Notes: generated by a model not told the origin, from the sequence alone. A stretch of 64,000 bases of DNA from Bacteroidales bacterium (GCA_910574205.1 CAJSYJ010000001.1:124001-188000); one strand, 5' to 3'. Positions 16,584-25,480 are shown, numbered from the stretch's first letter. Program-made: numbers and translations.

Positions 16584-17213
16584 ATGAAAAACACATGCAG
16601 AATCGGAATAGGCGGCCCGGTGGGATCGGGCAAGACGGCGCTTATCGAAGCCATAACCCCTCGCCTGCTCGATATGGGATACAAACTGCTGGTAATAACC
16701 AATGACGTAGTAACGACCGAAGATGCCAAGCATGTCCGCAAGATGCTCAAAGGCATACTTGTCGAAGAGCGCATAATAGGCGTCGAGACCGGCGCATGCC
16801 CTCATACCGCCGTGCGGGAGGATCCGTCGATGAACATAGCGGCCGTCGAGGAGATGGAGGCGCGGTTCCCCGACTCGGACATAGTGCTCATAGAATCGGG
16901 CGGCGACAACCTCACTCTGACGTTCAGCCCGGCTCTGGTCGATTACTTCATATACGTCATAGACGTCGCCGCCGGCGACAAGATACCCCGCAAGGACGGC
17001 CCCGGTATATCGCAGTCGGATATACTCGTGATAAACAAGACCGATCTGGCACCCTACGTTCATGCCGACTTGGAGGTCATGCGACGCGATTCGGAGCTGA
17101 TGCGGCCGGGCAAGCCGTTCGTCTTTACCAACTGCATGACCGGCGAGGGCATCGAACCGCTGGTGGAGCTGATTCGCAAAACGGCGTTATTCGACAGCGA
17201 TGACAAGAGCTGA
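16584..17213 (+). CDS. ureG: Urease accessory GTPase UreG
   Basis: A 209-residue SIMIBI-class GTPase. The P-loop [16 protein letters not shown] lies at residues 8-23, the metal-binding [13 protein letters not shown] in the middle, IESGGDNLT as a switch/Walker B region and VINKTDLA for guanine recognition. It uses GTP hydrolysis to drive nickel insertion into UreC. The gene overlaps ureD by 14 bp in another frame. Confidence 0.98.
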   Translation: MKNTCRIGIGGPVGSGKTALIEAITPRLLDMGYKLLVITNDVVTTEDAKHVRKMLKGILVEERIIGVETGACPHTAVREDPSMNIAAVEEMEARFPDSDIVLIESGGDNLTLTFSPALVDYFIYVIDVAAGDKIPRKDGPGISQSDILVINKTDLAPYVHADLEVMRRDSELMRPGKPFVFTNCMTGEGIEPLVELIRKTALFDSDDKS

Positions 17214-18150
17214 CGCAACATCGATGACGGCGGCCGCCAGAGTCTCCGCAGCACGCGAGATGCGCCCCTTTCAGGCAGAGCCGCCGGCCATGCCCGTCGG
17301 CACGCCCGGCAAGGCGGGGTACGTCTATCTGGGTTTCGAGACGGACGACGACGGGAGGTCGATACTGCGCGAGCTGGACCGTCGCGCACCGCTCATCGTA
17401 CAGCAGGCGCTCTATTTCGACGAGTGCATGCCCCAGATGCCGTGCGTATACATATTGTCGTCGGGAGGACCCAATGTCGACGGCGACCGCTACGAACAGC
17501 ACTTCACGCTGCGCCGCGGAGCCTGCGCCCACATATCGACCGGTGCGGCCACCAAGCTGGCGGAGATGCGTTACAACCACTCCTGCATGGCGCAGAGCAT
17601 CGTCCTCGACGAGGGCGCCTATCTGGAATTTCTGCCCGAGCCGACCATACCCTGCCGTCATACGCGGTTCATCTGCGATACCGACATCTGCATCGACCCC
17701 TCGGCGACGCTCTTCTACTCGGAGATATACATGAGCGGGCGCAAGTACTATCGTGGCGGCGAGCGGTTCGCCTACGACATCATGTCGGTTACCACACGCG
17801 CACGGCGCCTCGACGGGGAGAGGCTGTTTCGCGAAAAGTTCGTCGTAGAGCCCTATGACGTATCGCCCGTATGTCTCGGCGTTATGGCTGATTACGACGT
17901 TGTGGCCAACGTCGTGGTGCTCACTCCGCCACAATGCGCCGACCGTATATATGAGCTTACCGACGCCTTCATCGACAGCCGGCACCGCACGGCAGCGGGC
18001 ATAACGCGCCTGCCTGCCGACTGCGGTCTGCTATATAAGGTTCTGAGCGACGAATCGGCACCGGTAAAGCGGCTCGTAAGGGAGTTCTGCGCGACGGTGC
18101 GACGCTGCGTCAAGGGATACGACATGCCGCAGGAATTTCCGTGGCGATAG
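17200..18150 (+). CDS. ureD: Urease accessory protein UreD/UreH
   Basis: A 316-residue beta-rich protein. The family features are [19 protein letters not shown] near residue 90, [14 protein letters not shown] [18 protein letters not shown], and [17 protein letters not shown]. UreD is the scaffold that binds apo-urease and forms the nickel tunnel with UreF. The N-terminus before GYVYLGFE is about 40 residues longer than in many homologues. The ATG at 17200 overlaps ureG by 14 bp, and a later ATG at 17224 is also possible. A 118-bp gap follows, so the transporters downstream may have their own promoter. Confidence 0.93.
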   Translation: MTRADATSMTAAARVSAAREMRPFQAEPPAMPVGTPGKAGYVYLGFETDDDGRSILRELDRRAPLIVQQALYFDECMPQMPCVYILSSGGPNVDGDRYEQHFTLRRGACAHISTGAATKLAEMRYNHSCMAQSIVLDEGAYLEFLPEPTIPCRHTRFICDTDICIDPSATLFYSEIYMSGRKYYRGGERFAYDIMSVTTRARRLDGERLFREKFVVEPYDVSPVCLGVMADYDVVANVVVLTPPQCADRIYELTDAFIDSRHRTAAGITRLPADCGLLYKVLSDESAPVKRLVREFCATVRRCVKGYDMPQEFPWR

Positions 18151-18181
18151 TCACAACGGCGGTTATTTCGCGACGATTAGT

Positions 18182-18189
18182 TATTTTTG
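18182..18189 (+). promoter_or_regulatory. -7 box upstream of the urea channel
   Basis: TATTTTTG lies 79 bp before the ATG at 18269 in the only sizeable gap of the urease island. No clear -33 box. It suggests that the transporter genes can be expressed separately from ureA-D. Confidence 0.4.
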
Positions 18190-18268
18190 CAGACATTTCG
18201 ACCGTCCGGCCTATGCGGCGGCCGAGAGACTAAAACAAATGGGATAAACAAAAGATAAAGATAAGATT

Positions 18269-19318
18269 ATGGCTCAATCGAAAAGTAAAAACATGGCACT
18301 GACCTTTGTCGACGACATGCTGCGCGGTGCCGGACAGGTAATGTTCCAGAACAACGCCTGGACGGGTCTTCTGTTCTTCTGCGGAATATTCTGGGGCGCA
18401 TACGAGACCGACAATATAGCCGTGGCGTGGGGTGCGCTCGCGGGCATCGCGGTCTCGACGCTTACCGGCCGCATACTCCGCTACCCCGCTATCGACGGAC
18501 GGCAGGGACTGTGGGGCTTCAACGGCATACTCGTCGGCTGCGCATTTCCCACGTTCATGAGCAACACGCCCGCGATGTGGCTGGCGCTGATACTCTGCTC
18601 GGCACTGACGGTATGGGTGCGCAACGGCATGAACCGCATTCTGGCTCCGATGCGCGTCAATTCGTTTACATTCCCGTTCGTCTTCTGCACGTGGATATTC
18701 CTCGCGGCCGCACGCACCATGCACGGACTGGCGCCTGACAACATGGCCGACCCGGCGCTGCCGGCAACTATGAGCAGCGTCTCGGCATTGGGCTTCGACA
18801 CCTTCGTTCTGGGCTGGCTCAGAGGCGTCTCGCAGGTCTTTCTGATCGACTCGTGGCCAACGGGCGTGCTGTTCCTGCTCGGCCTGGCCGTATGCAGCCG
18901 CTGGGCTGCGCTGTGGGCTGCCGCAGGTTCGGCACTGGCAATGTGCATAGCGCTCCTGTTCGGGGCTTCGGCCGGCGAGATAGCGCACGGCCTCTACGGG
19001 TACAGCCCCGTCCTAACGGCCATAGCTCTGGCCACGGTGTTCTATCGTCCCAATCTGCGCTCGTCCGTGTGGGCGGTACTCGGAATCATCGTTACGGTCT
19101 TCATACAGGCTGCGATGAACGTCATGCTGTCGCCGCTCGGGCTGGCTACCCTGACCGCTCCTTTCTGCGTAGCGACATGGCTGTTCCTGCTGCCGATACT
19201 CAAACTCGACTCGCGCGAAAAGCCCGACCATACCGACTGGTACAAGTCGCATAAGGAGCCTCGCGGCAACAGCCGCCGCAAGCGCAAGCCCCAGACCCGC
19301 AAAACGACCGACGCCTAA
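18269..19318 (+). CDS. Urea transporter (UT family)
   Basis: A 349-residue membrane protein of about ten helices with two homologous halves, as in bacterial and animal UT channels. The first half carries GLWGFNGILVGCAFP and the second HGLYGYSPVLTAIAL, the paired pore-helix motifs. RVNSFTFPFVFCTWIF and LATLTAPFCVATWLF are the matching selectivity-filter segments. It lets urea diffuse into the cell down its gradient, supplying the urease encoded upstream. The tail is Arg/Lys-rich and cytoplasmic. The next gene (nickel importer) begins 11 bp after the stop. Confidence 0.93.
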   Translation: MAQSKSKNMALTFVDDMLRGAGQVMFQNNAWTGLLFFCGIFWGAYETDNIAVAWGALAGIAVSTLTGRILRYPAIDGRQGLWGFNGILVGCAFPTFMSNTPAMWLALILCSALTVWVRNGMNRILAPMRVNSFTFPFVFCTWIFLAAARTMHGLAPDNMADPALPATMSSVSALGFDTFVLGWLRGVSQVFLIDSWPTGVLFLLGLAVCSRWAALWAAAGSALAMCIALLFGASAGEIAHGLYGYSPVLTAIALATVFYRPNLRSSVWAVLGIIVTVFIQAAMNVMLSPLGLATLTAPFCVATWLFLLPILKLDSREKPDHTDWYKSHKEPRGNSRRKRKPQTRKTTDA

Positions 19319-19329
19319 ATCCTGCAATC

Positions 19330-20298
19330 ATGCACATGTCCGATGCGCTAATCTCCCCGACGGCGGCTGCCGTGACGGGAGTCGTCGCCGCAGGGTTGCT
19401 GGCGACGTGTCTGAGAAGAATAAGAACCGATTTCGACGACGGCTCGGCACAGGCCCCGAGCGAGTACGTCATACCGCTTATGGGCGTAATGGGTGCGTTC
19501 GTCTTCGCAGCTCAGATGCTCAACTTCGCCATACCCGGCACGGGGTCGAGCGGCCATATCGTAGGCGGTATCCTCCTATGCGCCATGCTCGGTACGCGGG
19601 CGGCGTTCGTCACGCTCTCTTCGGTCATCATGCTTCAATGCCTGCTCTTCGCCGACGGCGGACTCCTTGCATTGGGGTGCAACATAATCAACATGGCCGC
19701 CATGTCGTGCCTGGTGGCCTACCCGGCCGTATATCGTCCGATTGCAGGCGACGGGTCGTCCGCAGGCCGGATATTCGCGGCCTCGATCCTCTCGTCCGTC
19801 GTCGCCCTCGAACTGGGCGCCGTCGCCGTAGTGGTCGAGACTTCGCTGTCGGGCATCGCCCAGCTGCCGCCTGCGCGTTTTCTCGCATTCATGCTGCCCA
19901 TACACCTGCTGATAGGTTTGGGCGAAGGCATTGCAACGGGCTCGGTGCTCTGCGCCGTAAGGCGATACGGGATGCAGGTATCTTCGTCCAGCCGTCCGCG
20001 CGGCAGCATCGTCGCCGCGCTCGTTGCCCTCGCAGCCGCAGCCCTTATGATCGGAGGCGTCGCTTCGTGGGTGGCATCGTCCGACCCCGACGGCTTGGAG
20101 TGGTCGATCGGGAATACCGCCGCATCGGAGCCGATCGCCGCCGGCCGCGCGCATGACGTGGCCGAAAGCATACGACAATCCACTGCCGCAATGCCCGACT
20201 ACGACCACTCGCTTGCGGGCGTTGTCGGATGCGTCGCCGTCATGGCCGTTGTGCTAATAGGTTCGTATCTGCTGCGGCCGAGAAGAAAACGTACATGA
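19330..20298 (+). CDS. Nickel/cobalt ECF importer, fused M and N components
   Basis: A 322-residue membrane protein. It opens MHMSDALIS, the metal-binding N-terminus of CbiM/NikM S-components (His2 is a ligand in the family), and carries GSSGHIVGGILLC with the conserved His in a helix. The C-terminal third has ASSDPDGLEWSI, the PDGLE signature of the N component, followed by a last membrane helix, so M and N are one polypeptide. It captures Ni2+ or Co2+ for import. Its place beside urease argues for nickel. The stop overlaps the start of the Q component by 4 bp. Confidence 0.9.
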   Translation: MHMSDALISPTAAAVTGVVAAGLLATCLRRIRTDFDDGSAQAPSEYVIPLMGVMGAFVFAAQMLNFAIPGTGSSGHIVGGILLCAMLGTRAAFVTLSSVIMLQCLLFADGGLLALGCNIINMAAMSCLVAYPAVYRPIAGDGSSAGRIFAASILSSVVALELGAVAVVVETSLSGIAQLPPARFLAFMLPIHLLIGLGEGIATGSVLCAVRRYGMQVSSSSRPRGSIVAALVALAAAALMIGGVASWVASSDPDGLEWSIGNTAASEPIAAGRAHDVAESIRQSTAAMPDYDHSLAGVVGCVAVMAVVLIGSYLLRPRRKRT

Positions 20299-21104
20299 AA
20301 AACCGTATGCAACGGGCGCTCGCCGATATGATATGCCGCGAGCGGGCGCTCGACAGCTCGGGGGTAATGGGGCGATTCGACGACCGCGCCAAGCTGCTCG
20401 CGACGCTCGTCTATCTGGTCGCCATGCTCTCGACACCGATATACAGACCGTCGCAGCTGATCCTGTTCGCAATATTTCCCATAACGATGTCGGCCGCGAG
20501 CGACACGGACTATCTGCGCATAGCCCGCCGCTCGCTGATCGTCGTCCCGCTGGCCGCAGTCATCGGCATATTCAACGTACTCTACGACCGCCGGCCGGCA
20601 ATGGAGATCGGCACGACCGTGATAACTATGGGCTGGATCGGCTTCGTCTCGATCGTGCTCCGCGCCATGCTGTCGGTGCAGGCTCTGTCGATACTCATAC
20701 TCAACACCGGCTTTCGCAACATCTGCCGCGCAATGCAACGGCTGGGCATGCCGCCGGTTCTGGCAACACAACTGCTGCTTCTATACCGCTATGCCTACGT
20801 ACTGATAGACGAGGGGCTTACGATGTCGCGTGCGCGCGACGCCCGCAGCTTCGGACGGCGGGCCTACCCACTCCGCATCTGGGGCGTAATGGTCGGGCAG
20901 CTGCTCGCACGGTCGGCCTGTCGCAGCCGCGCAGTCTACGCGGCCATGCTCGCGCGAGGCTTCGACGGCTCCATTCCGCAATGCGATGCGCGCCCCTGCC
21001 GCTGGCGGCTGCGCGATACGGCGCTGGTGGCGGCATGGACGATCATATCGGCAGCCATACGTCTCGCCGACCCGGCAGGCATCATACAAACATTCCGATT
21101 ATGA
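20295..21104 (+). CDS. ECF importer transmembrane T component (CbiQ/NikQ)
   Basis: A 269-residue membrane protein of the CbiQ/NikQ/EcfT family. It has the two coupling-helix motifs with the A-R-x signature: SRARDARSFG and MLARGFDG near the C-terminus, which contact the ATPase. It links the metal-binding M/N protein to the CbiO-type ATPase. I chose the ATG at 20295, overlapping the previous stop. It also overlaps the next gene by 4 bp, so the three importer genes are tightly coupled. Confidence 0.92.
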   Translation: MKNRMQRALADMICRERALDSSGVMGRFDDRAKLLATLVYLVAMLSTPIYRPSQLILFAIFPITMSAASDTDYLRIARRSLIVVPLAAVIGIFNVLYDRRPAMEIGTTVITMGWIGFVSIVLRAMLSVQALSILILNTGFRNICRAMQRLGMPPVLATQLLLLYRYAYVLIDEGLTMSRARDARSFGRRAYPLRIWGVMVGQLLARSACRSRAVYAAMLARGFDGSIPQCDARPCRWRLRDTALVAAWTIISAAIRLADPAGIIQTFRL

Positions 21105-21868
21105 GCCATCATTACATACGCTTCGACGAGGTGCGATACCGCTATCCGGACGGATACGAGGCGCTGAAAGGTGTTTCGTTACTTATAAGACACGGCGAAA
21201 AGGTCGCTCTGCTGGGTGCCAACGGCGCCGGAAAATCGACTCTGCTGCTGCATGCGGCGGGTCTGTTGCTGCCGACATCGGGCGAGGTCATCGTAGGCGG
21301 GATAAAGTCCACCCGCCGGACAATGCCGCAGATAAGACGCGCGGCGGGTCTCGTGTTCCAGAATGCCGACGACCAGCTGTTCATGCCCACGGTCGAGGAG
21401 GATGTCGCTTTCGGCCCTGCCAACATGCGTCTGACACAGGCCCAGATCGATGTGCGCGTAGCCGCGGCCCTCGCGGCGGTAGGCGCGACGGCCTATCGCC
21501 GGATGCCCTCGCACCGCCTTTCGGGCGGCATGAAAAAGAGCGTATCGATAGCTACCGTACTCGCCATGGAGCCCTCGGTGCTGGTCATGGACGAACCCAC
21601 GGCGGGACTCGATGCGCAGGCGCGGCGGCGCATCGTTGCGCTCTTAGAGCGCTTCGAACATACGATGATTGTGGCTACACACGACATGGACATGGCTGCC
21701 GACCTATGCGAGCGGACGATCATCCTGGACAACGGCATTATCGCAGCCGACGGTGCCGCGTGCGACATACTCTCCGACAACGATCTTTTGCAGAGGTGCG
21801 GATTGGAGATGCCGTGCCGGTTCAGGCACAGATGCCGGCTGGCAGGCCTGAGCGGCATATCGGTATAG
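21101..21868 (+). CDS. ECF importer ATPase (CbiO/NikO)
   Basis: A 255-residue ABC ATPase: Walker A GANGAGKST near residue 40, a Q-loop QNADDQLFMPTVEEDVAFGP typical of EcfA/CbiO proteins, signature LSGGMKKSVSIA, Walker B VLVMDEPTAGLD and a switch His in VATHDMDMAADL. It powers metal uptake by the MN and Q components upstream. A Cys- and Arg-containing tail (CGLEMPCRFRHRCRLAG) is unusual and could bind metal. It is the last gene of the urease island. The MFS gene is convergent only 3 bp away. Confidence 0.93.
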   Translation: MSHHYIRFDEVRYRYPDGYEALKGVSLLIRHGEKVALLGANGAGKSTLLLHAAGLLLPTSGEVIVGGIKSTRRTMPQIRRAAGLVFQNADDQLFMPTVEEDVAFGPANMRLTQAQIDVRVAAALAAVGATAYRRMPSHRLSGGMKKSVSIATVLAMEPSVLVMDEPTAGLDAQARRRIVALLERFEHTMIVATHDMDMAADLCERTIILDNGIIAADGAACDILSDNDLLQRCGLEMPCRFRHRCRLAGLSGISV

Positions 21869-21871
21869 TCG

Positions 21872-23224
21872 CTACCCTCTTTTCGGCGGCATGATCCGCC
21901 GTCCCATGACGGCCGTAACGACGGCGCCGACCAGATGCACGGCAATGGTTACACCGAGCGCGAGCTCGATACCGCCCCACTTCAACAGCTGCGGCATGAA
22001 GAATACGCCGATGACGGCACCCGCCTTGCCGAAGGCTGCGGCGATACCTGCTCCCGAGCCGCGTTCGGAGATGTCGTATATCCGAGTCGGTATGATGAAC
22101 GTAATGAGATGAGGCCCGGCATTGAGAAACAGCTCGAAGATCATGAACCCGCCGATAGAGCACCACAGAGGCCAGTGCAGCCGGTATGACGCCAGCAGCA
22201 GAGCCAGCCCCGCAGCACAGAGCACGAACCCCCACGTCTGCATGCGTACCGGGCGCCAGCGGCCGATGAAGCACAATCCGAGAATGAATCCGGGCAGGAT
22301 GACGAAGTTGACCAGCGTGGTCAGCTCGACCGACTCGACGACATGCCGATACGGATCGGCTGCGGCGGACTCCAATCCGAGCGCCATTATCAAGGCCGGC
22401 AGGAACACTCCGATGCCGTAGACGCCGATACCCTCGCATGCCCAAGGCACGCCGCTGAATATTACCTTTTTAAGATTCTCGCCGCGAAACATCTCGCGCC
22501 ACGGCGTATGCCCGGCGGCAGCAGATTCGGGTGTCGCAACCGTCACACCGTCGCCCAGCAAACGGCGTGCGGCTTGCTGTGCCTGCGGCTGGAATCCGTG
22601 AGCGGCGAGCCATATCGGACTCTGCGTAAAGCGCAACCGGCACAACAGCATCAATGCCGCCAGCGCCGAGATGATAATCATCAATCTGTTCCATATATGC
22701 GGATCGCTGCCGTCGCGCAGGACGAAGTAACATATCGCCGCAACGGCGATGTTGCCTATCGACGACAGCGCCTTGGCGGCACCGACCGCCGTCAACCGCC
22801 AGCGCCGCGGCATGATCTGGGATATGTAGTCCGAATCGAGGCTGTACTCGCCGCCGATGCCGAGTCCCATGACCAGCATAGCCGCAGGCAGATAGGCGAT
22901 GCTGTCGACGAAAACGACCGCAAGCGAGGCTGCGAGGATCATAGCCGGGCAGAGCCTGAAATAGAGCAGATAGCCGCGGCGGTCGCTCAGCCGCCCGAAC
23001 AGCAGCGATCCGATCATGATGCCCACAAGCGAAGAGGAGGCTATCGCACCCTGCGCCAGCGACGATAACGAGGATGTGCGGACGATCCCGACCAGCGGCA
23101 GGATTATACCCGTCAACGTAGCCAGAGCAGCTCCCGCTACCTGTCCGAGCGAGGCGGCGAACCAAACGTGCAGATGCCCCGCGCGCAGCGGCATCGTACT
23201 CATGTCTACCGATTTAGAGTCCAT
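21872..23224 (-). CDS. Major facilitator superfamily transporter
   Basis: A 450-residue protein with twelve predicted helices. The motif-A loop reads GSLLFGRLSDRRGYLLYFR, and the second half carries LGIGGEYSLDSDYISQIMP, like the metabolite/sugar-proton symporter branch of MFS. The N-terminus before the first helix is about 20 residues. I took the ATG at 23224 (MDSKSVD); longer in-frame starts add an unrelated basic lead. The substrate is unknown. It is convergent with the nickel ATPase gene and divergent from ffh. No consensus promoter was clear in the shared gap with ffh on this strand. Confidence 0.85.
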   Translation of the reverse strand: MDSKSVDMSTMPLRAGHLHVWFAASLGQVAGAALATLTGIILPLVGIVRTSSLSSLAQGAIASSSLVGIMIGSLLFGRLSDRRGYLLYFRLCPAMILAASLAVVFVDSIAYLPAAMLVMGLGIGGEYSLDSDYISQIMPRRWRLTAVGAAKALSSIGNIAVAAICYFVLRDGSDPHIWNRLMIIISALAALMLLCRLRFTQSPIWLAAHGFQPQAQQAARRLLGDGVTVATPESAAAGHTPWREMFRGENLKKVIFSGVPWACEGIGVYGIGVFLPALIMALGLESAAADPYRHVVESVELTTLVNFVILPGFILGLCFIGRWRPVRMQTWGFVLCAAGLALLLASYRLHWPLWCSIGGFMIFELFLNAGPHLITFIIPTRIYDISERGSGAGIAAAFGKAGAVIGVFFMPQLLKWGGIELALGVTIAVHLVGAVVTAVMGRRIMPPKRG

Positions 23225-23334
23225 AAGATTGGAATTTTCACCGAGCAGTTCAATAAATATGCCACCCGACAGCCGCAACCGCTGCCGCCGAGGCGAGAGC
23301 GTTGCGGCAGGGAGCGAATTATTTATGGTGCGAA

Positions 23335-23369
23335 TTTGAATGATAATAGGATTGTTTTTCGTATTTTTG
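23335..23369 (+). promoter_or_regulatory. Probable promoter of ffh
   Basis: TATTTTTG (23362-23369), preceded by TTCG, fits the -7 box. A TTTG at 23335-23338 is 23 nt away, slightly long. The ATG is 36 bp further on. Confidence 0.5.
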
Positions 23370-23405
23370 TCGGGAAAAACGTAAACGATAAAAAATCGAT
23401 CATAT

Positions 23406-24731
23406 ATGTTTGAAAATTTAACCGATAAACTCGAACGGTCGTTCCGCATACTCAAAGGCGAGGGTCGCATTACCGAGATCAACGTTGCCGAGACGCTCAA
23501 AGAGATACGGCGCGCCCTGATCGATGCCGACGTCAATTACAAGGTCGCCAAGACATTTACCGACGAGGTAAAGCGCAAGGCTCTGGGTCAGGACGTGCTC
23601 CGCTCGGTAAAGCCCGGACAGATGATGACCAAGATCGTCCGCGACGAGCTTGCGGCGCTGATGGGCGGCACGGCCACCGACATACGTTTGGAGGGCAATC
23701 CTGCCGTCATTCTCATCGCCGGTCTGCAAGGTTCGGGTAAGACGACGTTCTCGGGCAAGCTCGCCGCACACATCAAGGGCAAGCGCGGCCGTCAGGTACT
23801 ACTCGTCGCGGGCGACGTATACCGCCCGGCAGCAATCGACCAGTTGCAGGTGCTCGGCTCTCAGATAGGAGTCGAGGTATACACCGAAGCCGGCAACAAC
23901 GATCCCGTCGCCATAGCCGAGAATGCAATCAAGTATGCGCGGCAGAAATCATATAACGTCGTCATAGTCGATACGGCCGGCCGTCTGGCCGTCGACGAGG
24001 CGATGATGCAGGAGATAACGGCGATCAAGGCGGCCGTCAAGCCGAGCGAGACGCTATTCGTCGTCGACTCGATGACGGGTCAGGACGCTGTCAATACAGC
24101 CAAGGAGTTCAACGACCGGCTCGATTTCGACGGTGTCGTCCTGACCAAGCTCGACGGCGATACGCGCGGCGGTGCTGCCATATCGATCCGTTCGGTTGTC
24201 GACAAACCGCTGAAATTCATTTCGAGCGGCGAAAAAATGGACGCCCTGCAAGTGTTCCACCCCGAACGTATGGCCGACCGTATATTGGGCATGGGCGACG
24301 TCGTATCGCTGGTAGAGCGTGCGCAGGAGCAGTTCGACGAGGAGCAGGCGCGCAAGCTCAAAAAGAAGCTTATTAAGAACCAGTTCAACTTCAACGATTT
24401 CCGCGAGCAGATAGCACAGATCAAGAAAATGGGCAATCTCAAAGACCTCGCGTCGATGATACCCGGCATGGGCAAGGCGTTGAAGAACGTCGACATACCC
24501 GAAGATGCCTTCAAGCAGACCGAGGCTATCATCGACTCCATGACTCCGGCCGAGCGCGAAAATCCCGAGATCATCAATGCCCGCCGCCGCGAACGTATCG
24601 CCAAGGGCAGCGGAACGACTATCATGGATGTCAACCGTCTGATGAAGCAGTTCGAGGATACGCGCAAGATGATGAAGACGGTAGCCGGCGGAAAACTCAA
24701 AATGCCTCCCGGCATGCGTCCGCGCCGCTAA
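23406..24731 (+). CDS. ffh: Signal recognition particle protein Ffh
   Basis: A 441-residue SRP54 homologue of normal length. The N domain is followed by the G domain with GLQGSGKTTFSGKLA, DTAGRL, LTKLDGDTRGGAA and GEKMDALQVFHPERMA. The methionine-rich M domain includes ASMIPGMGK and the C-terminal GSGTTIMDVNRLMKQF, which bind the SRP RNA and signal peptides. It targets nascent membrane proteins to FtsY and SecYEG. A hairpin terminator lies about 60 bp after the stop. No SRP RNA gene is recognised next to it. Confidence 0.98.
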   Translation: MFENLTDKLERSFRILKGEGRITEINVAETLKEIRRALIDADVNYKVAKTFTDEVKRKALGQDVLRSVKPGQMMTKIVRDELAALMGGTATDIRLEGNPAVILIAGLQGSGKTTFSGKLAAHIKGKRGRQVLLVAGDVYRPAAIDQLQVLGSQIGVEVYTEAGNNDPVAIAENAIKYARQKSYNVVIVDTAGRLAVDEAMMQEITAIKAAVKPSETLFVVDSMTGQDAVNTAKEFNDRLDFDGVVLTKLDGDTRGGAAISIRSVVDKPLKFISSGEKMDALQVFHPERMADRILGMGDVVSLVERAQEQFDEEQARKLKKKLIKNQFNFNDFREQIAQIKKMGNLKDLASMIPGMGKALKNVDIPEDAFKQTEAIIDSMTPAERENPEIINARRRERIAKGSGTTIMDVNRLMKQFEDTRKMMKTVAGGKLKMPPGMRPRR

Positions 24732-24793
24732 CGTACAGCTGACGGCGGCGGAGCAAGCAAAACATGGTTTCGCCAAATATAGATACATCTTGG

Positions 24794-24819
24794 AATCCAC
24801 GCTCGGGCGTGGATTTTTT
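24794..24819 (+). terminator. Terminator of ffh
   Basis: Stem AATCCACGC (24794-24802) and GCGTGGATT (24807-24815) with loop TCGG and a run of T bases to 24819. Confidence 0.9.
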
Positions 24820-24874
24820 GCGTCAGTAACAGCCGTGCCTATACATATCGCACTGCTAATAAGAGGACTGCTGC

Positions 24875-25073
24875 AAAAGTCGATCGGAGATATCGACAAT
24901 ATCCGATATCTCCGATCCGTTTATTTAGACTTAAACTGTAATTCCGTAAAGGTGCCCCCAACTTCTTTTTGATCCGTATAAACCGAGTAATAGCCTTACT
25001 CACCGTTGGGGACACCAAGTCCTCCGGTGTGAGTATGGATTATCGGCAAAAGCCGAATTCGGTTTAGTCGGAT
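24875..25073 (-). ncRNA. Candidate structured small RNA (~200 nt)
   Basis: No protein fits this gap, but the minus strand has all parts of an RNA gene: a near-ideal promoter (25109-25079), a predicted 5' end near 25073, and a terminator hairpin at 24917-24882 followed by TTTT. Inside, GATCCG + AAACCGA (25074-25059) can pair with TCGGTTT + CGGATC (24986-24971), and GGTGTCCCCAAC (25016-25005) can pair over 12 positions with GTTGGGGGCACC (24962-24951). These two pairings cross, implying a pseudoknot or two states. Smaller hairpins (TCGGC/GCCGA, GAGTAA/TTACTC) also form. The length fits 6S RNA, but I cannot match it by sequence to 6S, tmRNA, RNase P or SRP RNA. Confidence 0.65.
24882..24917 (-). 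terminator. Terminator of the small RNA
   Basis: GATCGGAGATATCG (24917-24904) and CGATATCTCCGATC (24895-24882) form a 14-bp stem, then GACTTTT. On the plus strand the same stem is followed by CGTTTATTT, so it may act both ways. Confidence 0.8.
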
Positions 25074-25078
25074 CGATA

Positions 25079-25109
25079 CAAAAGTAGTAAATTTTCATTT
25101 AACTGCAAA
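25079..25109 (-). promoter_or_regulatory. Promoter of the small RNA
   Basis: On the minus strand TTTG (25109-25106), exactly 19 nt, TACTTTTG (25086-25079). This is one of the best promoter matches in the window. Confidence 0.8.
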
Positions 25110-25145
25110 TTATTTTTCATATTTAATCACTTATACAATAAAACA

Positions 25146-25334
25146 TTATACACACTCTATCAAGCCGGACACCTTTCCGTATCGCCCGCCGGCAAGCCCG
25201 CTCAGCATCGTCGTCGCCGCACCAAACACCCAACCCGCTACCCTGCCCACGCCTTTCACGGCATCGTGCAGCCTATATATCACGCAACGATTGCGACGGA
25301 TGCGAGGGCGATTTGCCGGCAGCCGTTTTCGCAT
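25146..25334 (-). CDS. Possible small basic protein
   Basis: A 62-residue open frame (MRKRLPANRPRIRRN...) with a basic N-terminus and a hydrophobic stretch VAGWVFGAATTMLSGLAGG. Codon use resembles real genes nearby, but I know no family and see no good promoter on this strand. It could be a small membrane-active protein or chance. An in-frame ATG at 25442 would extend it into the repeat before tRNA-Gly. Confidence 0.25.
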   Translation of the reverse strand: MRKRLPANRPRIRRNRCVIYRLHDAVKGVGRVAGWVFGAATTMLSGLAGGRYGKVSGLIECV

Positions 25335-25384
25335 AATCCGTTTCGACACTATTTTTTCATACCGGAAATAGTGATAATTATAAT

Positions 25385-25480
25385 TTATTTCGTATCTTTG
25401 ACTCCGTTGATGATACTTCCGGTTAGGCTTTAATCGAGCCAATGCTTGCTTATGCGCTCAACCCGTCGTATTTTTGACCG
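25385..25480 (+). repeat. Diverged copy of the promoter cassette, before tRNA-Gly
   Basis: TTCGTATCTTTG (25389-25400), then GATACTTCCG, CTTGCTTATGCGCTCA and TCGTATTTTTGACCG appear in the same order and spacing as in the tandem repeats before ettA (53651-53807). The inverted repeat around the -33 box is not kept. Confidence 0.55.
25446..25476 (+). promoter_or_regulatory. Promoter of tRNA-Gly
   Basis: TTG in CTTGC (25446-25448), 20 nt, TATTTTTG (25469-25476), then 26 bp to the tRNA. Confidence 0.65.
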
